Positions 35,781-45,042 of a DNA stretch of 64,000 nucleotides are shown here, in pieces. Location of the stretch: the NCBI GenBank assembly GCA_019418225.1, contig DYCF01000013.1, positions 1-64,000 of the forward strand. Direction: 5' to 3'. How positions within the stretch are numbered: position 1 is the first letter of the stretch; the number at the start of each line of letters is the position of its first letter. The translations under genes were made by a program, and so were the position numbers. This stretch comes from Clostridiales bacterium. Its GTDB lineage: Bacteria > Bacillota > Clostridia > Lachnospirales > Cellulosilyticaceae. The notes beneath the pieces were generated by a model. That model was not told the DNA's origin. It searched no databases and saw only the letters and a program-made list of their open reading frames with translations.

Positions 35781-36163
35781 AGATAAATTCAGACCTCACC
35801 ACCATTGGCGGCAAGATTCGCTACTACCGCAAAAATAAAAAAATGACACAACAAGATCTAGCACTCGCTGCTGGACTTGATGTGTCTACTATTAAAAGAT
35901 TAGAAAATAATAAAACAAGGCCTGAGCTTGCAACCTGTAAGGTTCTTGCTGAAGCTTTGGGTATTATGCCTGAAATGATCTATGATGAGTATTTGCAATT
36001 TATAGCTAACGATTATAGTAGTTATATTAAAGAATATCGTAAAAAGCATAACTTAACACAGTATCAACTTAGTAAGTTACTAAATGTTACTACTAAGACC
36101 ATTGCATATTGGGAACAAAATAAAACGTTTCCTAGTATCCAATATTTTAGACTTCTTATGTAG
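35768..36163 (+). CDS. Double XRE-family HTH protein
   Basis: About 131 residues if it starts at GTG 35768, for which I see no good ribosome-binding site. Two HTH_3 domains are visible: IRYYRKNKKMTQQDLALAAG (about 18-75) and IKEYRKKHNLTQYQLSKLL (about 90-131). Both have the usual TQ..LA recognition helix layout. The frame is open upstream of the GTG back to 35726 and is -1 to the sigma fragment, so a slip at GAAAAAG (35762-35768) would fuse sigma region 2 to these two HTH domains. Otherwise it depends on coupling to the upstream gene. Confidence 0.65.
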   Translation: MDWLKINSDLTTIGGKIRYYRKNKKMTQQDLALAAGLDVSTIKRLENNKTRPELATCKVLAEALGIMPEMIYDEYLQFIANDYSSYIKEYRKKHNLTQYQLSKLLNVTTKTIAYWEQNKTFPSIQYFRLLM

Positions 36164-36276
36164 TTAACTAATTCATAACCTCTGCTATGGTAATTTAGTG
36201 GTCATAAATTCCATTAAGTGCTTCAAAACTTTAGGTACGTTGATTTTTAATAGGGATACTTTTTTCAATATAATAA

Positions 36277-37494
36277 CTAACTAAATTCATATTCATGCTC
36301 ATCAATAACAAATACTTTCTTTAAAAGTCTTTCTTGATTTTCTCCTATTTTAAAATAATCATATGCTGCTATTTGTTTAAGCCACCCAGTATTATTCTTT
36401 CTCACATTATTACTCATCCCATATTTACGTCCGACTTCCTCTAAATTTAGTCCATATTCTCCTTCCATATCAGGGTCATGTATAATGACCCTAATATCCT
36501 CTATATCTTGTAATACATATGTAATTGCAAGCATATGCTTTGCATTATCTTTATCTATTATGACTCTGATTTCCTTATTAAGCTCCTTAAATAATAAAAC
36601 AAAAAATGGAATCCATGCTTTTCCATTAGCTATAAAAAGTACAGTAGTTTCATTAAATATATGATATATACTTTTTAAAGCCTGTTGATCTGATATCCCC
36701 TCCACAATTATTATATTAGGATAAAATATAGTTTTATAAAATTCTATATCTTTAATATGGCTATCTACATAGTTATTGAACAGATCATCATTTTTATAAA
36801 TTTGTAACTTATATGCTATCGAACCATCTTCATCCAGCTTTCTCTTCATTCTTTGATTTTCTATCATCTCGTGAGATTTTTTTAATAACTCCTTTAACTT
36901 CTCATTAGTTATTTTAATAATTTTTCTATCTTTAAAAAAGCGTATATCTATTATATTGATATTTAATAAGACCATCAGTGTACTATTATGTGTAGCTATT
37001 CTAACCTTAAATTTTCCCTCTTGTAACTTTTTTACTAATCTTACTATAACTCTTAAATATGATTCATCTAGAAAATTTTCCGGTTCGTCAAATAGAATAT
37101 AATTTATGTTATTGAAATTATAATTCAAAAAAATATCCAAAATACTAGCCATCTTCTTCTGTCCTTGAGATTTATTTTTTATTTTATTAATTTCTCTAAG
37201 TACTGATTCACAATATCGTATTATCTCTAGACTTTTAGCTGATATCTCATATTCTTCCGTTATTCTCTGTTCCCCCCTGTTTCTTTCGTCACTATATAAA
37301 TATTTGCTGTTGTAAATTTCAATTTTATTTTTAGGATGCAAGACTCTAGGAATTCCTTCTTCTGAAATATATAATGAATTATGAGGATAATGCTCTAATA
37401 TTTTACTTAATGTAAAACTCTTTCCTGCCCCATTTTTTCCTACAAAAACTAATATCGATGAATCATCTTCAATAACTTCTGAATAGCTACTCAT
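36277..37494 (-). CDS. OLD-type ATPase with C-terminal TOPRIM domain
   Basis: 405 residues. Walker A GKNGAGKS at 19-26, ABC-type region with IKNKSQGQKKMASILDI, Walker B YILFDEPENFLDES near 135, then a TOPRIM domain: IIVEGISDQQALKSI near 262 (catalytic Glu) and VIIDKDNAKH (the DxD). This layout is the OLD (overcoming lysogenization defect) nuclease plan, here short (typical 500-650). It overlaps the upstream partner gene by 8 nt, so the two are co-translated. OLD proteins serve in phage defence, alone or with partners, as in Gabija. Codon use is more AT-rich than the surrounding genes. Confidence 0.8.
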   Translation of the reverse strand: MSSYSEVIEDDSSILVFVGKNGAGKSFTLSKILEHYPHNSLYISEEGIPRVLHPKNKIEIYNSKYLYSDERNRGEQRITEEYEISAKSLEIIRYCESVLREINKIKNKSQGQKKMASILDIFLNYNFNNINYILFDEPENFLDESYLRVIVRLVKKLQEGKFKVRIATHNSTLMVLLNINIIDIRFFKDRKIIKITNEKLKELLKKSHEMIENQRMKRKLDEDGSIAYKLQIYKNDDLFNNYVDSHIKDIEFYKTIFYPNIIIVEGISDQQALKSIYHIFNETTVLFIANGKAWIPFFVLLFKELNKEIRVIIDKDNAKHMLAITYVLQDIEDIRVIIHDPDMEGEYGLNLEEVGRKYGMSNNVRKNNTGWLKQIAAYDYFKIGENQERLLKKVFVIDEHEYEFS

Positions 37495-38836
37495 TTTCTA
37501 TCCCCTTGTATATTTGATAACAGTATTTTTGATATAATGTTATTATCTCTAGTTTTGAAAGCTCTATATCTTCTTTGCTATATATTTTATATAAATTTTT
37601 AACATCACTATATTCAGGATTAAATCTTTGTAAACGTATACTAGTAACCTTCTCAACTTTTAAAATAAATTCCCTAAACTCCTCTACACTATTAGGTTCG
37701 TAAAATGAAATTCCTACATCAACCGCATTATTAAAGTACTTATCTTTAATTGCACGAGCTAATTTTTGATTAGGTAGTAATTTTTTATCGTAATTCCAAT
37801 CTACTGCTAATTGCCACGCCATCATAGCTGGTGAAATAATATTTTCAATTGGTTCTGGAATATAATTAAAAGTATCTATTTTATCCTTTACCTCATTAGG
37901 AAGTTTATTATATTCTCCTTCCCAAAACACAATTTTATCTGATAGTATATCTATAATAACTGAATTTTGTATGTTATCTTTTTCTAACATTACTAAATCA
38001 TATATATAATATTCATCTTTTAATATATTTACTACTTCTTTTTTAAATATTACAAATCCAGCTTGTGTATCATCATCATAATTTCTAGGATTATGACTCC
38101 TTATTGCTGCTGACCCCATATCCACTACCTTAATATTTCTTGCCTCTATCTCTTTACTTTGTAAGCCACCAATAATAATACTACCTATTATCCTCATTCC
38201 TTTATCATCTACAACTATATCATGTATTCCTTCCTTTGTATGATATACATTAGTTTCAATATTTTCAATATTTTTATTGTGAGTGCGATATTCATACTCT
38301 GCTACTAATTTATATTTAGGATAATAATTAGTATGAGCCTCATTTAAAAATGGCTCTATTACTTTCTTTAACACTAATAACCCCTTAGCCTCATCATTTT
38401 TTAAGATTAATTGCCCTTTTCCACTTCCATATCCCCCCTTATACACGGCATTAACAACTATTGAATTATCATATTCCATTTCTTCTATTTCTTCACCTAC
38501 CAATAATGGGTTTAGTTGATATAATGAATGTCCCTTAACATTACGCCTTGTAACAATATTTTCTACTAATTTTTGATATATATCCTCTTTATTATCCCAA
38601 TCTGGATCTAATATTCCTAGAGTCATATTAGTCTTTAACCACGTTTTTGATAAATTAACTTTATCATGTGCTATAACTAATTTCAGGTAAAAGTCTTCTC
38701 CTTCTTCCACTGTAAACCTACCTTCATTTATAACTGCTGGTATATATTCTTCATCTTCCTCTTTAAATAATGACCTTATTAATTCTTCTAACTCTTCTAA
38801 TGTCTTTACTTCTTTTATTTGCTCTAATATCTTCAT
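37487..38836 (-). CDS. Unknown partner of the OLD-type ATPase
   Basis: 449 residues, acidic, soluble. I find no helicase, nuclease or NTPase motif. Notable segments are AVYKGGYGSGKGQLILKNDE, IGSIIIGGLQSKEIEARN and MAWQLAVDWNYDKKLLPNQ. It is the first gene of a two-gene minus-strand operon whose end overlaps the OLD-type gene. Its start follows AAGGAGAAGAGC. By analogy with two-gene defence cassettes it may sense phage or carry the effector activity; that is inference. Confidence 0.5.
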   Translation of the reverse strand: MKILEQIKEVKTLEELEELIRSLFKEEDEEYIPAVINEGRFTVEEGEDFYLKLVIAHDKVNLSKTWLKTNMTLGILDPDWDNKEDIYQKLVENIVTRRNVKGHSLYQLNPLLVGEEIEEMEYDNSIVVNAVYKGGYGSGKGQLILKNDEAKGLLVLKKVIEPFLNEAHTNYYPKYKLVAEYEYRTHNKNIENIETNVYHTKEGIHDIVVDDKGMRIIGSIIIGGLQSKEIEARNIKVVDMGSAAIRSHNPRNYDDDTQAGFVIFKKEVVNILKDEYYIYDLVMLEKDNIQNSVIIDILSDKIVFWEGEYNKLPNEVKDKIDTFNYIPEPIENIISPAMMAWQLAVDWNYDKKLLPNQKLARAIKDKYFNNAVDVGISFYEPNSVEEFREFILKVEKVTSIRLQRFNPEYSDVKNLYKIYSKEDIELSKLEIITLYQKYCYQIYKGIENE

Positions 38837-39520
38837 GCTCTTCTCCTTATTTTTAATACTCTATGGAATCATTATAATACTTTGTGGTTATTTTTTAAAT
38901 ATTTATATACTTTTGTATTGCATTTCAAACACTTCCAAATTATATATTAGGTCTTTATGCTATACAGTATTGAAATAAATTTTTCACATAACCGCATTAT
39001 AAAAGTATTGAAAACCTCTAAATTTCCCAAATAAGCATTAGATACATCCTTTATGCAAATACCTCCTATCAGCATTAATATAATATTAAGACTAGGACTA
39101 CTCATAATACCAAATATCCATATTTCTTCTTATATTTTTACATTCTATTTTCTATTCTTCCCTGATTTAGATTCTCATTCATAAACCCCAATAAATTAAA
39201 ATACTTCTTACACCTTAATTTTAAATTTTTGATAAAAATATTTTTATTGACTTTTAATTGTCTTTATTTTATTATTATTTTAAATCTTATAACAGTTTGT
39301 TGAGTTTAGCCATTTTGCCATGTTGATATTATAAAGGGTATCTGCATTGTATTATTAAGTGAATTCGATAAAGGTATATTTATACCAGTATCAAAGATAC
39401 TTTAGTTATTTACTAACATAAAATAGTGCTATAAAACCACCTTTTTATTTATGTAGTAAAAATGACTATGCGCATTCTGTATATTCGATTTACTTTATAA
39501 ACTTAATAGGAGGTTTTTTT
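38837..39520. other. 684-nt AT-rich intergenic region
   Basis: It separates two diverging genes and must hold the promoters of both. I see small palindromes near the right side (GGTATATTTATACC and AGTATCAAAGATACT) but no convincing gene, RNA or repeat. A 42-codon minus-strand frame behind GGAGG lies in it, but its ATG precedes the site, so I do not call it. Confidence 0.6.
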
Positions 39521-41434
39521 ATGAATTTTTTTAAGAAATTTGACTTACCAACATTTATTGCGGCTGGAGAAAGTGGTAGTGCTAAAAGCTCTACCCTTAG
39601 TAAACTTCCATCCATCCCCTTTCAAAAAGGTATGGGAACACTTGCTGGTCCTGGTATGACAACACCTTGCCCTTCCATTACTATTTTCACACCTTATGAA
39701 GAGTTTGCCCAGATTGAACTCTTAGTAAAAACTTATGATGAAATTGTAACTGATTTAATAAGGAATCTTAGACCCCTGCTCACTAAGGAATGTAAAAACG
39801 CCTTAGCAAGTCTTCCTACCGACAATCCACAAGCTAAACAACTTTTTATTCAAAAAGCTGTAGAAACTCGCTACAAACTAGATGATGAAACCTTTAAAAT
39901 TCATAAACTATTCAACTCTCAACAATTATCATCAGAATACTCAGATTTTCTCAATAATCTCATTAATTGTTTATTAAATACTATCACAGAAGCATCTCGT
40001 GCCAATTACAGTGAAACAGCTAAAGAATCTAAACAAGATGCGTTCTATATAGTCGATATGCTTGTTTCACAAACATTAGAAACTTGTGCTGAGCTAGTTA
40101 ATGAATTAGCAAAATCAATCCAATGTCAAATCGATACCTGTTTAAATAATGTCGGTTTTAACAACTATAAAGCAAACAATCTTTCTGCTCAAGATTTTGA
40201 CACCTGTTGTAGAGCTATTACTAACTCATCCTCAAAAGAATTCGATACAATTCAAAGTGCTGCATGTGGTTTAAAACAAATGACAATTACTGTACCAGGA
40301 AAAGGATTACCTCTAAAAAATACTCCGAATTCCCCTTACTGCATTATTGATGTTGTAGGCTTTAACAATGATGGTCTTAGTAATATCAATAAACGTATTA
40401 AACAAGTAACATTAACTCCATATTCTTATGATGGTATCATCTATTTTGCTAGTACACGTGCGGTAAATAAAACTCATGAAAGCTATATCAATAGCATCTT
40501 AAATACTATTAGACCTGCAAAACTCATCATAGCATCAACCTTCATGGATTTAGATGATATTTTTCAATCAGATGATGATTATCCAACAGAAGCTGATATT
40601 CTAGCAGCTCATGTTCGTAGGAAAAAAGATCTCCTTAACATGGTTCAATCAATTATCACTAATGATATTCATGTTCTTCCGCCTACTCTTGATGACATTA
40701 TCTGCATTTCTAATAAGACAAGCAAAAAGAAGCACGGGTTAGATGCCTGTGCAATCTACAATGACTCACAATATGATACACTCCGCATGGCATTAGCACA
40801 TGCTTTTGATACTATTCGTAGTAAAATTCATATAAACGGTGTTACTAATACAACACCTTGTTTAGCCACCGCTACACCTATTGCGTTACTAGTGGGGCAA
40901 ATTATTAATCAACTCGGCACTGCAATTGACACTGAATACACAGTGCTTCGCAACTCATCTAGTAGAATTCATCATTGGACATTAGATGCCATATTATGGA
41001 ATTTATTATATGGTTACCAACATCATTCTAATGCTCTCGTGTGGGAAAATGTACAAATCTGTACCTTCACTAATATGACTCAAATTTGCCTTGACAATCT
41101 TTCTAACCTTCGTTTCACTCCAAATTTAAAACTTACTTCACAGAAAGATTTTGATATGATTAAAAAGGAATTCATTTCAAACTTAGAGTCTGAACTGTAT
41201 TACGCAGTTCGCAACTTTGTCCTTCAAGATGCAAATAATCCCACTATAGATTCAAGATGCAAAATGAGTATCGCGTCTTTAAGCAAGCAACCCAAATACA
41301 ATAAATGGAAAATTGTTGATGACTTACGTTTAAATCTGATGAACGCTGTTACACAATCTTCATACTTAGAATCATTACTTAACAATGCATTTATCAATGC
41401 CTGGCATAGAACATATAATCGAATTTTCTTCTAA
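39521..41434 (+). CDS. Dynamin-like/large GTPase with variant P-loop
   Basis: 637 residues, no membrane segment. The P-loop reads GESGSAKSS near 17 (Ala where the second conserved Gly normally stands). A G3-like DVVGFNNDG lies near 283 and a G4-like TFMDLDD near 342, with about 250 residues of helices inserted between P-loop and G3. The C-terminal 200 residues are helical. This resembles dynamin-superfamily or other large GTPases, in which helical regions surround the GTPase core. The start follows AATAGGAGG with good spacing. It is monocistronic, ends at a strong terminator, and lies beside a defence-like pair and the prophage. The role is not known. Confidence 0.6.
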   Translation: MNFFKKFDLPTFIAAGESGSAKSSTLSKLPSIPFQKGMGTLAGPGMTTPCPSITIFTPYEEFAQIELLVKTYDEIVTDLIRNLRPLLTKECKNALASLPTDNPQAKQLFIQKAVETRYKLDDETFKIHKLFNSQQLSSEYSDFLNNLINCLLNTITEASRANYSETAKESKQDAFYIVDMLVSQTLETCAELVNELAKSIQCQIDTCLNNVGFNNYKANNLSAQDFDTCCRAITNSSSKEFDTIQSAACGLKQMTITVPGKGLPLKNTPNSPYCIIDVVGFNNDGLSNINKRIKQVTLTPYSYDGIIYFASTRAVNKTHESYINSILNTIRPAKLIIASTFMDLDDIFQSDDDYPTEADILAAHVRRKKDLLNMVQSIITNDIHVLPPTLDDIICISNKTSKKKHGLDACAIYNDSQYDTLRMALAHAFDTIRSKIHINGVTNTTPCLATATPIALLVGQIINQLGTAIDTEYTVLRNSSSRIHHWTLDAILWNLLYGYQHHSNALVWENVQICTFTNMTQICLDNLSNLRFTPNLKLTSQKDFDMIKKEFISNLESELYYAVRNFVLQDANNPTIDSRCKMSIASLSKQPKYNKWKIVDDLRLNLMNAVTQSSYLESLLNNAFINAWHRTYNRIFF

Positions 41435-41492
41435 TCATCCTACTTATCTTTAACAACAACATTTCTAATAAGAACTCATGCTCCAATATACA

Positions 41493-41536
41493 AAAAAGCA
41501 AGGGACTATAACCTTAGTTATAGTCCCTTGCTTTTT
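41493..41536. terminator. Bidirectional terminator
   Basis: A perfect 19-bp stem (41493-41511 with 41518-41536) around a 6-nt loop, with T-tracts on both strands. It separates the plus-strand GTPase gene from the minus-strand prophage lysis genes. Confidence 0.9.
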
Positions 41537-41661
41537 CATTTTTAATTCTTTATGCAATTTAGCATCATGTTTACATACAAGTAATATTTATTCAAATATT
41601 TTTACATTCTATATACTATCTTTACTTCGCCTAATAATTCTTCCCTATTTATATATTTTAT

Positions 41662-42402
41662 TTAAAGTATTACGATTGCGCACTTAATAAGTAGACTGCG
41701 TACATTATCCACTGTGTATCTCTTTCCTTGCCATATCTCTAAATCTAATCCCATTCCTCTTTCTTTTAACTTACTCTCTATCTTTTGAAGTCCGCCTAAT
41801 TTATACAATAAAGCTGGCACATTACTCAGCTTGATTAAGTCTACACGCTTCCAATCATTATATTGTAACTGAATACCACTCTTAATTAGCTTACTTACTG
41901 CAGTTGCAAGCTCTGGATCTTCTTTGATAACTTTATGGGCTATATCATATTGTACTAGATTATATTTCTCTATTAAGGCAATTAATTTTTCTGCATAACT
42001 AGGATCTGTGGCATAGCCTGCTTTATGAATCTCCTGACAAGCCTTTTTATAATCTGTCTCCCCTACTACGGCTTTATAACGACTTGCTTGAGTCAGTAAC
42101 TTACTATGATCTTTTATACTTTCTTCCCAGCTTGTGTATGCTCTAAAGCCATCGACTATTGTGGTGGCTGTTTTGCCATCGTAGTATTCTATGGTTTTTC
42201 CTGTCCATACTTTTCCTCGCCAGCTCCTGGTTGCTTTGATGCCGAATAGAGCATTGCCTTGCTGGGTTAATAGACTGTTACCATTGTTGCTTTCTAAAAT
42301 GGCTTGGGCGATTGTTAAAGATGCTAAGACCTTGGAAGTCTTAGCATCTGCTTGGGCCATTGGGGCTATTTTTTGTATGAATTGTGCTCTTGTATAACTC
42401 AT
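41662..42402 (-). CDS. Phage endolysin (glucosaminidase, GH73-like)
   Basis: 246 residues. The N-terminal 155 residues match the glucosaminidase fold: SLTIAQAILESNNGNS (probable catalytic Glu), NALFGIKATRSWRGKVW, FRAYTSWEESIKDHSKLL and AGYATDPSYAEKLIALI. It cleaves peptidoglycan glycan strands at lysis. The C-terminal 90 residues (QYNDWKRVDLIKLSNVPALL) probably form a wall-binding or phage-specific module. No signal peptide is present, so export depends on the holin, whose gene overlaps by 4 nt just upstream. It is the last gene of the late operon. Confidence 0.85.
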   Translation of the reverse strand: MSYTRAQFIQKIAPMAQADAKTSKVLASLTIAQAILESNNGNSLLTQQGNALFGIKATRSWRGKVWTGKTIEYYDGKTATTIVDGFRAYTSWEESIKDHSKLLTQASRYKAVVGETDYKKACQEIHKAGYATDPSYAEKLIALIEKYNLVQYDIAHKVIKEDPELATAVSKLIKSGIQLQYNDWKRVDLIKLSNVPALLYKLGGLQKIESKLKERGMGLDLEIWQGKRYTVDNVRSLLIKCAIVIL

Positions 42403-42827
42403 TCTTGTTCACCAGCTTTCTTTTTTAATACGTCAATGACACTTGTAATGACTTTTGGAATAGGTACGCCCATAAGTCCTGCATTTTCGATGATACTAAT
42501 CAGTTCAACTACTATAAAGGCAATGACTGTTGCTGTTTGGATATAGTCGAGACCTAATGTCATATCTAAACGATGGGCTACGAGCACCAGTAAAAAGGTA
42601 ATGCCCTTTTTGCATAGCCCTTTCCAGCCTGCTGTGCTGCTTAAGGCACCTGTTTCACTTTTTGTGCTATTTTGAAAAAATGCGGCTACAACTAGGCCCA
42701 TAATAAAATCTATGGCCATAAAAAATAAAAGGGTCTGTAAATCTACAGACCACCCACCAAATAATTTGGTAATATGACTTCCTATTAATCCGATTGCACC
42801 CACTACGCCTATTTCTTGAATTTGCAT
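42399..42827 (-). CDS. Phage holin (phage_holin_4/toxin secretion type)
   Basis: 142 residues with membrane segments at about 31-53 (LLFFMAIDFIMGLVVAAFF), 76-86 and 95-115. The phrase LLFFMAIDFIMGLVVA is typical of this family, and GWKGLCKKGITFLLVLVAH matches its second conserved block. It forms holes in the membrane that release the endolysin encoded by the next overlapping gene. It is preceded by a 50-residue conserved phage protein. Confidence 0.85.
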   Translation of the reverse strand: MQIQEIGVVGAIGLIGSHITKLFGGWSVDLQTLLFFMAIDFIMGLVVAAFFQNSTKSETGALSSTAGWKGLCKKGITFLLVLVAHRLDMTLGLDYIQTATVIAFIVVELISIIENAGLMGVPIPKVITSVIDVLKKKAGEQE

Positions 42828-42857
42828 TGTATCCCTCCTCTTGTTAATTGCCTGTAT

Positions 42858-43010
42858 TTATTGGCAATATGCCGCATCTGTTACCAAATGGGTATATCCT
42901 TGTGCTATTAATCGTGCGGCTACCTTTTGTTTAAGTTGACGTGGTACTTGTTCAAATGTTTTGTGTCCACTTATAATTAGTGAACTCCAGTTAATTACTA
43001 ATGGTGTCAT
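42858..43010 (-). CDS. CD1375-like small phage protein
   Basis: 50 residues from ATG 43010 behind GAGGAGGACTAGAA. The sequence SLIISGHKTFEQVPRQLKQK resembles the CD1375-type proteins found next to holins in clostridial phages ('..kTieeVPe.lk..V..'). No function is established for these proteins. It is too short for most gene finders, but start, site and spacing to the holin gene are good. Confidence 0.7.
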   Translation of the reverse strand: MTPLVINWSSLIISGHKTFEQVPRQLKQKVAARLIAQGYTHLVTDAAYCQ

Positions 43011-43033
43011 TTCTAGTCCTCCTCTAGTCCTTT

Positions 43034-43351
43034 TTAGTTTGCGACTGTATTATTTTCTAAGTGACTTAATTGATCCTCTAGCTGAAATACCATTTCAGAT
43101 AGTTCTGCAATACATAACTTATTATTTAAGATTTCTACCTCTGCAGAAGATAATCGCTTTTCAAGTGTTATAGCTGGGGAATAACTTGCATCTTGGCAAG
43201 TTGCAGCTAGGCTTTTAAGTTCTTCTGCGTTCTCAAAGGTTAAGTAACTTTTGGCAAGGGCTATTTCAATTTTGTTCATCATTTCTGATAAAATATATTG
43301 GCCTTTTTGGACTTCTATTTTTAGTGTTTCATAAAATACAGTGTTTGTCAT
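43034..43351 (-). CDS. Hypothetical phage coiled-coil protein
   Basis: 105 residues, helical, with a probable coiled coil at the C-terminus (LSEMVFQLEDQLSHLENN). It lies between the tail-fibre-associated gene and the small CD1375-like gene. No family is recognised. Genes in this slot in clostridial phages are often small fibre-associated or lysis-associated proteins. Confidence 0.55.
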   Translation of the reverse strand: MTNTVFYETLKIEVQKGQYILSEMMNKIEIALAKSYLTFENAEELKSLAATCQDASYSPAITLEKRLSSAEVEILNNKLCIAELSEMVFQLEDQLSHLENNTVAN

Positions 43352-43361
43352 AGCATGTCTC

Positions 43362-43649
43362 CTATAAAAGTGTATTTGTTGTTACAAGTTGTGTAATGGA
43401 TATGTTTTCTTGTTCTAAGCGTTCAATTCTTTCTTTTAATAGTTCTGTTTCAGACTTTGGAATCGCTTCATACGTTACAGTAAGATTGCCAGCTTCATCT
43501 AATGCATATCTTCCCGTATAGCCTTCCTTTGCTTCAATCTCTGGTGGCTCATCTATAATGGTATAGCTAATATTGGCTGTCTCTTCTAATAGTCTTGCTT
43601 CTAACAAGGTATTTTGTTCTTGGTCTTTTAAAATCAAAAGTCTTTTCAC
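43362..43649 (-). CDS. Hypothetical phage protein, XkdW-like position
   Basis: 95 residues. The N-terminal part is mixed strand/helix (EGYTGRYALDEAGNLTVTYE) and the C-terminus is a helical heptad (ETELLKERIERLEQENIS). It directly follows the fibre gene, where XkdW-like small proteins lie in PBSX-type elements. It may be a fibre-assembly factor; unproven. Confidence 0.5.
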   Translation of the reverse strand: MKRLLILKDQEQNTLLEARLLEETANISYTIIDEPPEIEAKEGYTGRYALDEAGNLTVTYEAIPKSETELLKERIERLEQENISITQLVTTNTLL

Positions 43650-43661
43650 ACTTTCACCTGC

Positions 43662-45041
43662 CTATATTCGTTTTAAAATGTGAGATAAATACATATAATG
43701 CATGGATGATGTGGTCACACGTAACGTCAGTTTAATTCTTGAGCCATTGGGATTATAAAGATAAAAACGACTTCTAGATGGGGTAAACTCAGAGGTGGTT
43801 ACACCTTGAGCAACTGTGGTCATAGAGGTTGCGTGTTCCATACGATAATAAATGGGGGCATCTAATGCCGCGATTGAAATCTTCCAATCATCTATATTAG
43901 AGGCAACATCTGTATATAATGCCGTTAAGAATTTGTCTCCTGAGATTGTATATTCTTGTGTGCCATAATAACTATCTATCCACCAACGCGTATATGTGGT
44001 TAAATCTACTGCTACATTATTGATAGAAACAATACGCCCAATATAATAGGCCATATCATCAAAGCTTGTCTGGTTGCTCAACGTGGTACCTAATTTGTCA
44101 TTAATGGCGTTGGCAACACTTGTTTTTCCACTAACGACAGTAGATTTTAAATTATTAATTTCATAATTCACCGCCAGGCTTCCATTTTGATCTGCATGAA
44201 CAATTTGATTATTAGCATTCACAAAGATACGCCCATCATAGTCCGCACTACTCCCACTTTTATGAAGGTCAATATATTGGCCCATTTCTGAGACACTTCC
44301 TGCACTAGGATTCGGTAAATATGTCCCGTTATGGTTATGACTACTCTTAGCAAAACTGCTAGCATGATAACCATCTACTGTATCTGCATTCCCACCATTT
44401 GCTGGTAAAGCTGTAGGTAAACCTGTAATCTCACTACTACTATGAGTATGAGCTGCAGCTGGGAAAGTCTCTGGCTTACCGGTGATATTGTCCCAGGTAA
44501 GCTTTAAGCCACTAAAAAGCTTTAAGACCCATTCCCGAATGGGGGCATGGGCATTTTCATCTTGATTATGAACCGCTAATTCTTCAGGGGTGACCACTAA
44601 CAAACTACTATTAATAGTGGCTGTCACATTAGCCTCATTCCCTACAAGGGCAATAATATCAATTTGCTTTTCAATAATCTCACTACCTTGACTTGAAATA
44701 TACTCTGCTAAATTGCCTGCATTACCATAACAATATAGCATCTCCTCTAAGGTGTCTGGATCTTGTGCATAGACACCCAGTTCTCTTAAGTAAAAGCCTG
44801 CTGCCAAATTACTATTGTTAAACTTGCCACCTATTTTTACCTGCCCTTCTTCTAATGCGATAAGTTTGCTAAGTGGCACTTCTAACTGAGGTGAAATTAA
44901 ACTTTTAAGTTCTTGTGGGACTCTACTGCCTAATTCACCATCTCCTAATTCTAATTTTGTAAAATGGAGTGTTTTGCCTGCCATGCACTTGGCTTGTAGC
45001 ACTTTTCCTTGTTTTGTAAAAAATACATTGGCAATGCTCAT
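43662..45041 (-). CDS. Phage tail fibre/collar protein
   Basis: 459 residues. The N-terminal part (about 1-150) has the gpH/DUF3751-like fibre attachment pattern (FTKLELGDGELG, NLAAGFYLRELGVYA). Then come repeats rich in His and Gly (AAAHTHSSSEITGLP, NADTVDGYHASSFAKSSHNH), typical of trimeric fibre shafts, and a C-terminal beta-rich receptor-binding part. It starts 1 nt after the gpI-like gene. It recognises the host surface. Confidence 0.8.
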   Translation of the reverse strand: MSIANVFFTKQGKVLQAKCMAGKTLHFTKLELGDGELGSRVPQELKSLISPQLEVPLSKLIALEEGQVKIGGKFNNSNLAAGFYLRELGVYAQDPDTLEEMLYCYGNAGNLAEYISSQGSEIIEKQIDIIALVGNEANVTATINSSLLVVTPEELAVHNQDENAHAPIREWVLKLFSGLKLTWDNITGKPETFPAAAHTHSSSEITGLPTALPANGGNADTVDGYHASSFAKSSHNHNGTYLPNPSAGSVSEMGQYIDLHKSGSSADYDGRIFVNANNQIVHADQNGSLAVNYEINNLKSTVVSGKTSVANAINDKLGTTLSNQTSFDDMAYYIGRIVSINNVAVDLTTYTRWWIDSYYGTQEYTISGDKFLTALYTDVASNIDDWKISIAALDAPIYYRMEHATSMTTVAQGVTTSEFTPSRSRFYLYNPNGSRIKLTLRVTTSSMHYMYLSHILKRI

Positions 45042-45042
45042 T

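Noticed and set aside
38953..39085. 42-codon minus-strand frame upstream of the defence pair
   Set aside because: Its ATG lies before the GGAGG, no proper start follows the site, and composition is AT-rich background.
41435..41661. Prophage attachment site at the left end of the prophage
   Set aside because: No direct repeat or integrase is visible, and the right end lies outside the window. The prophage may also include the accessory genes down to about 36 kb.
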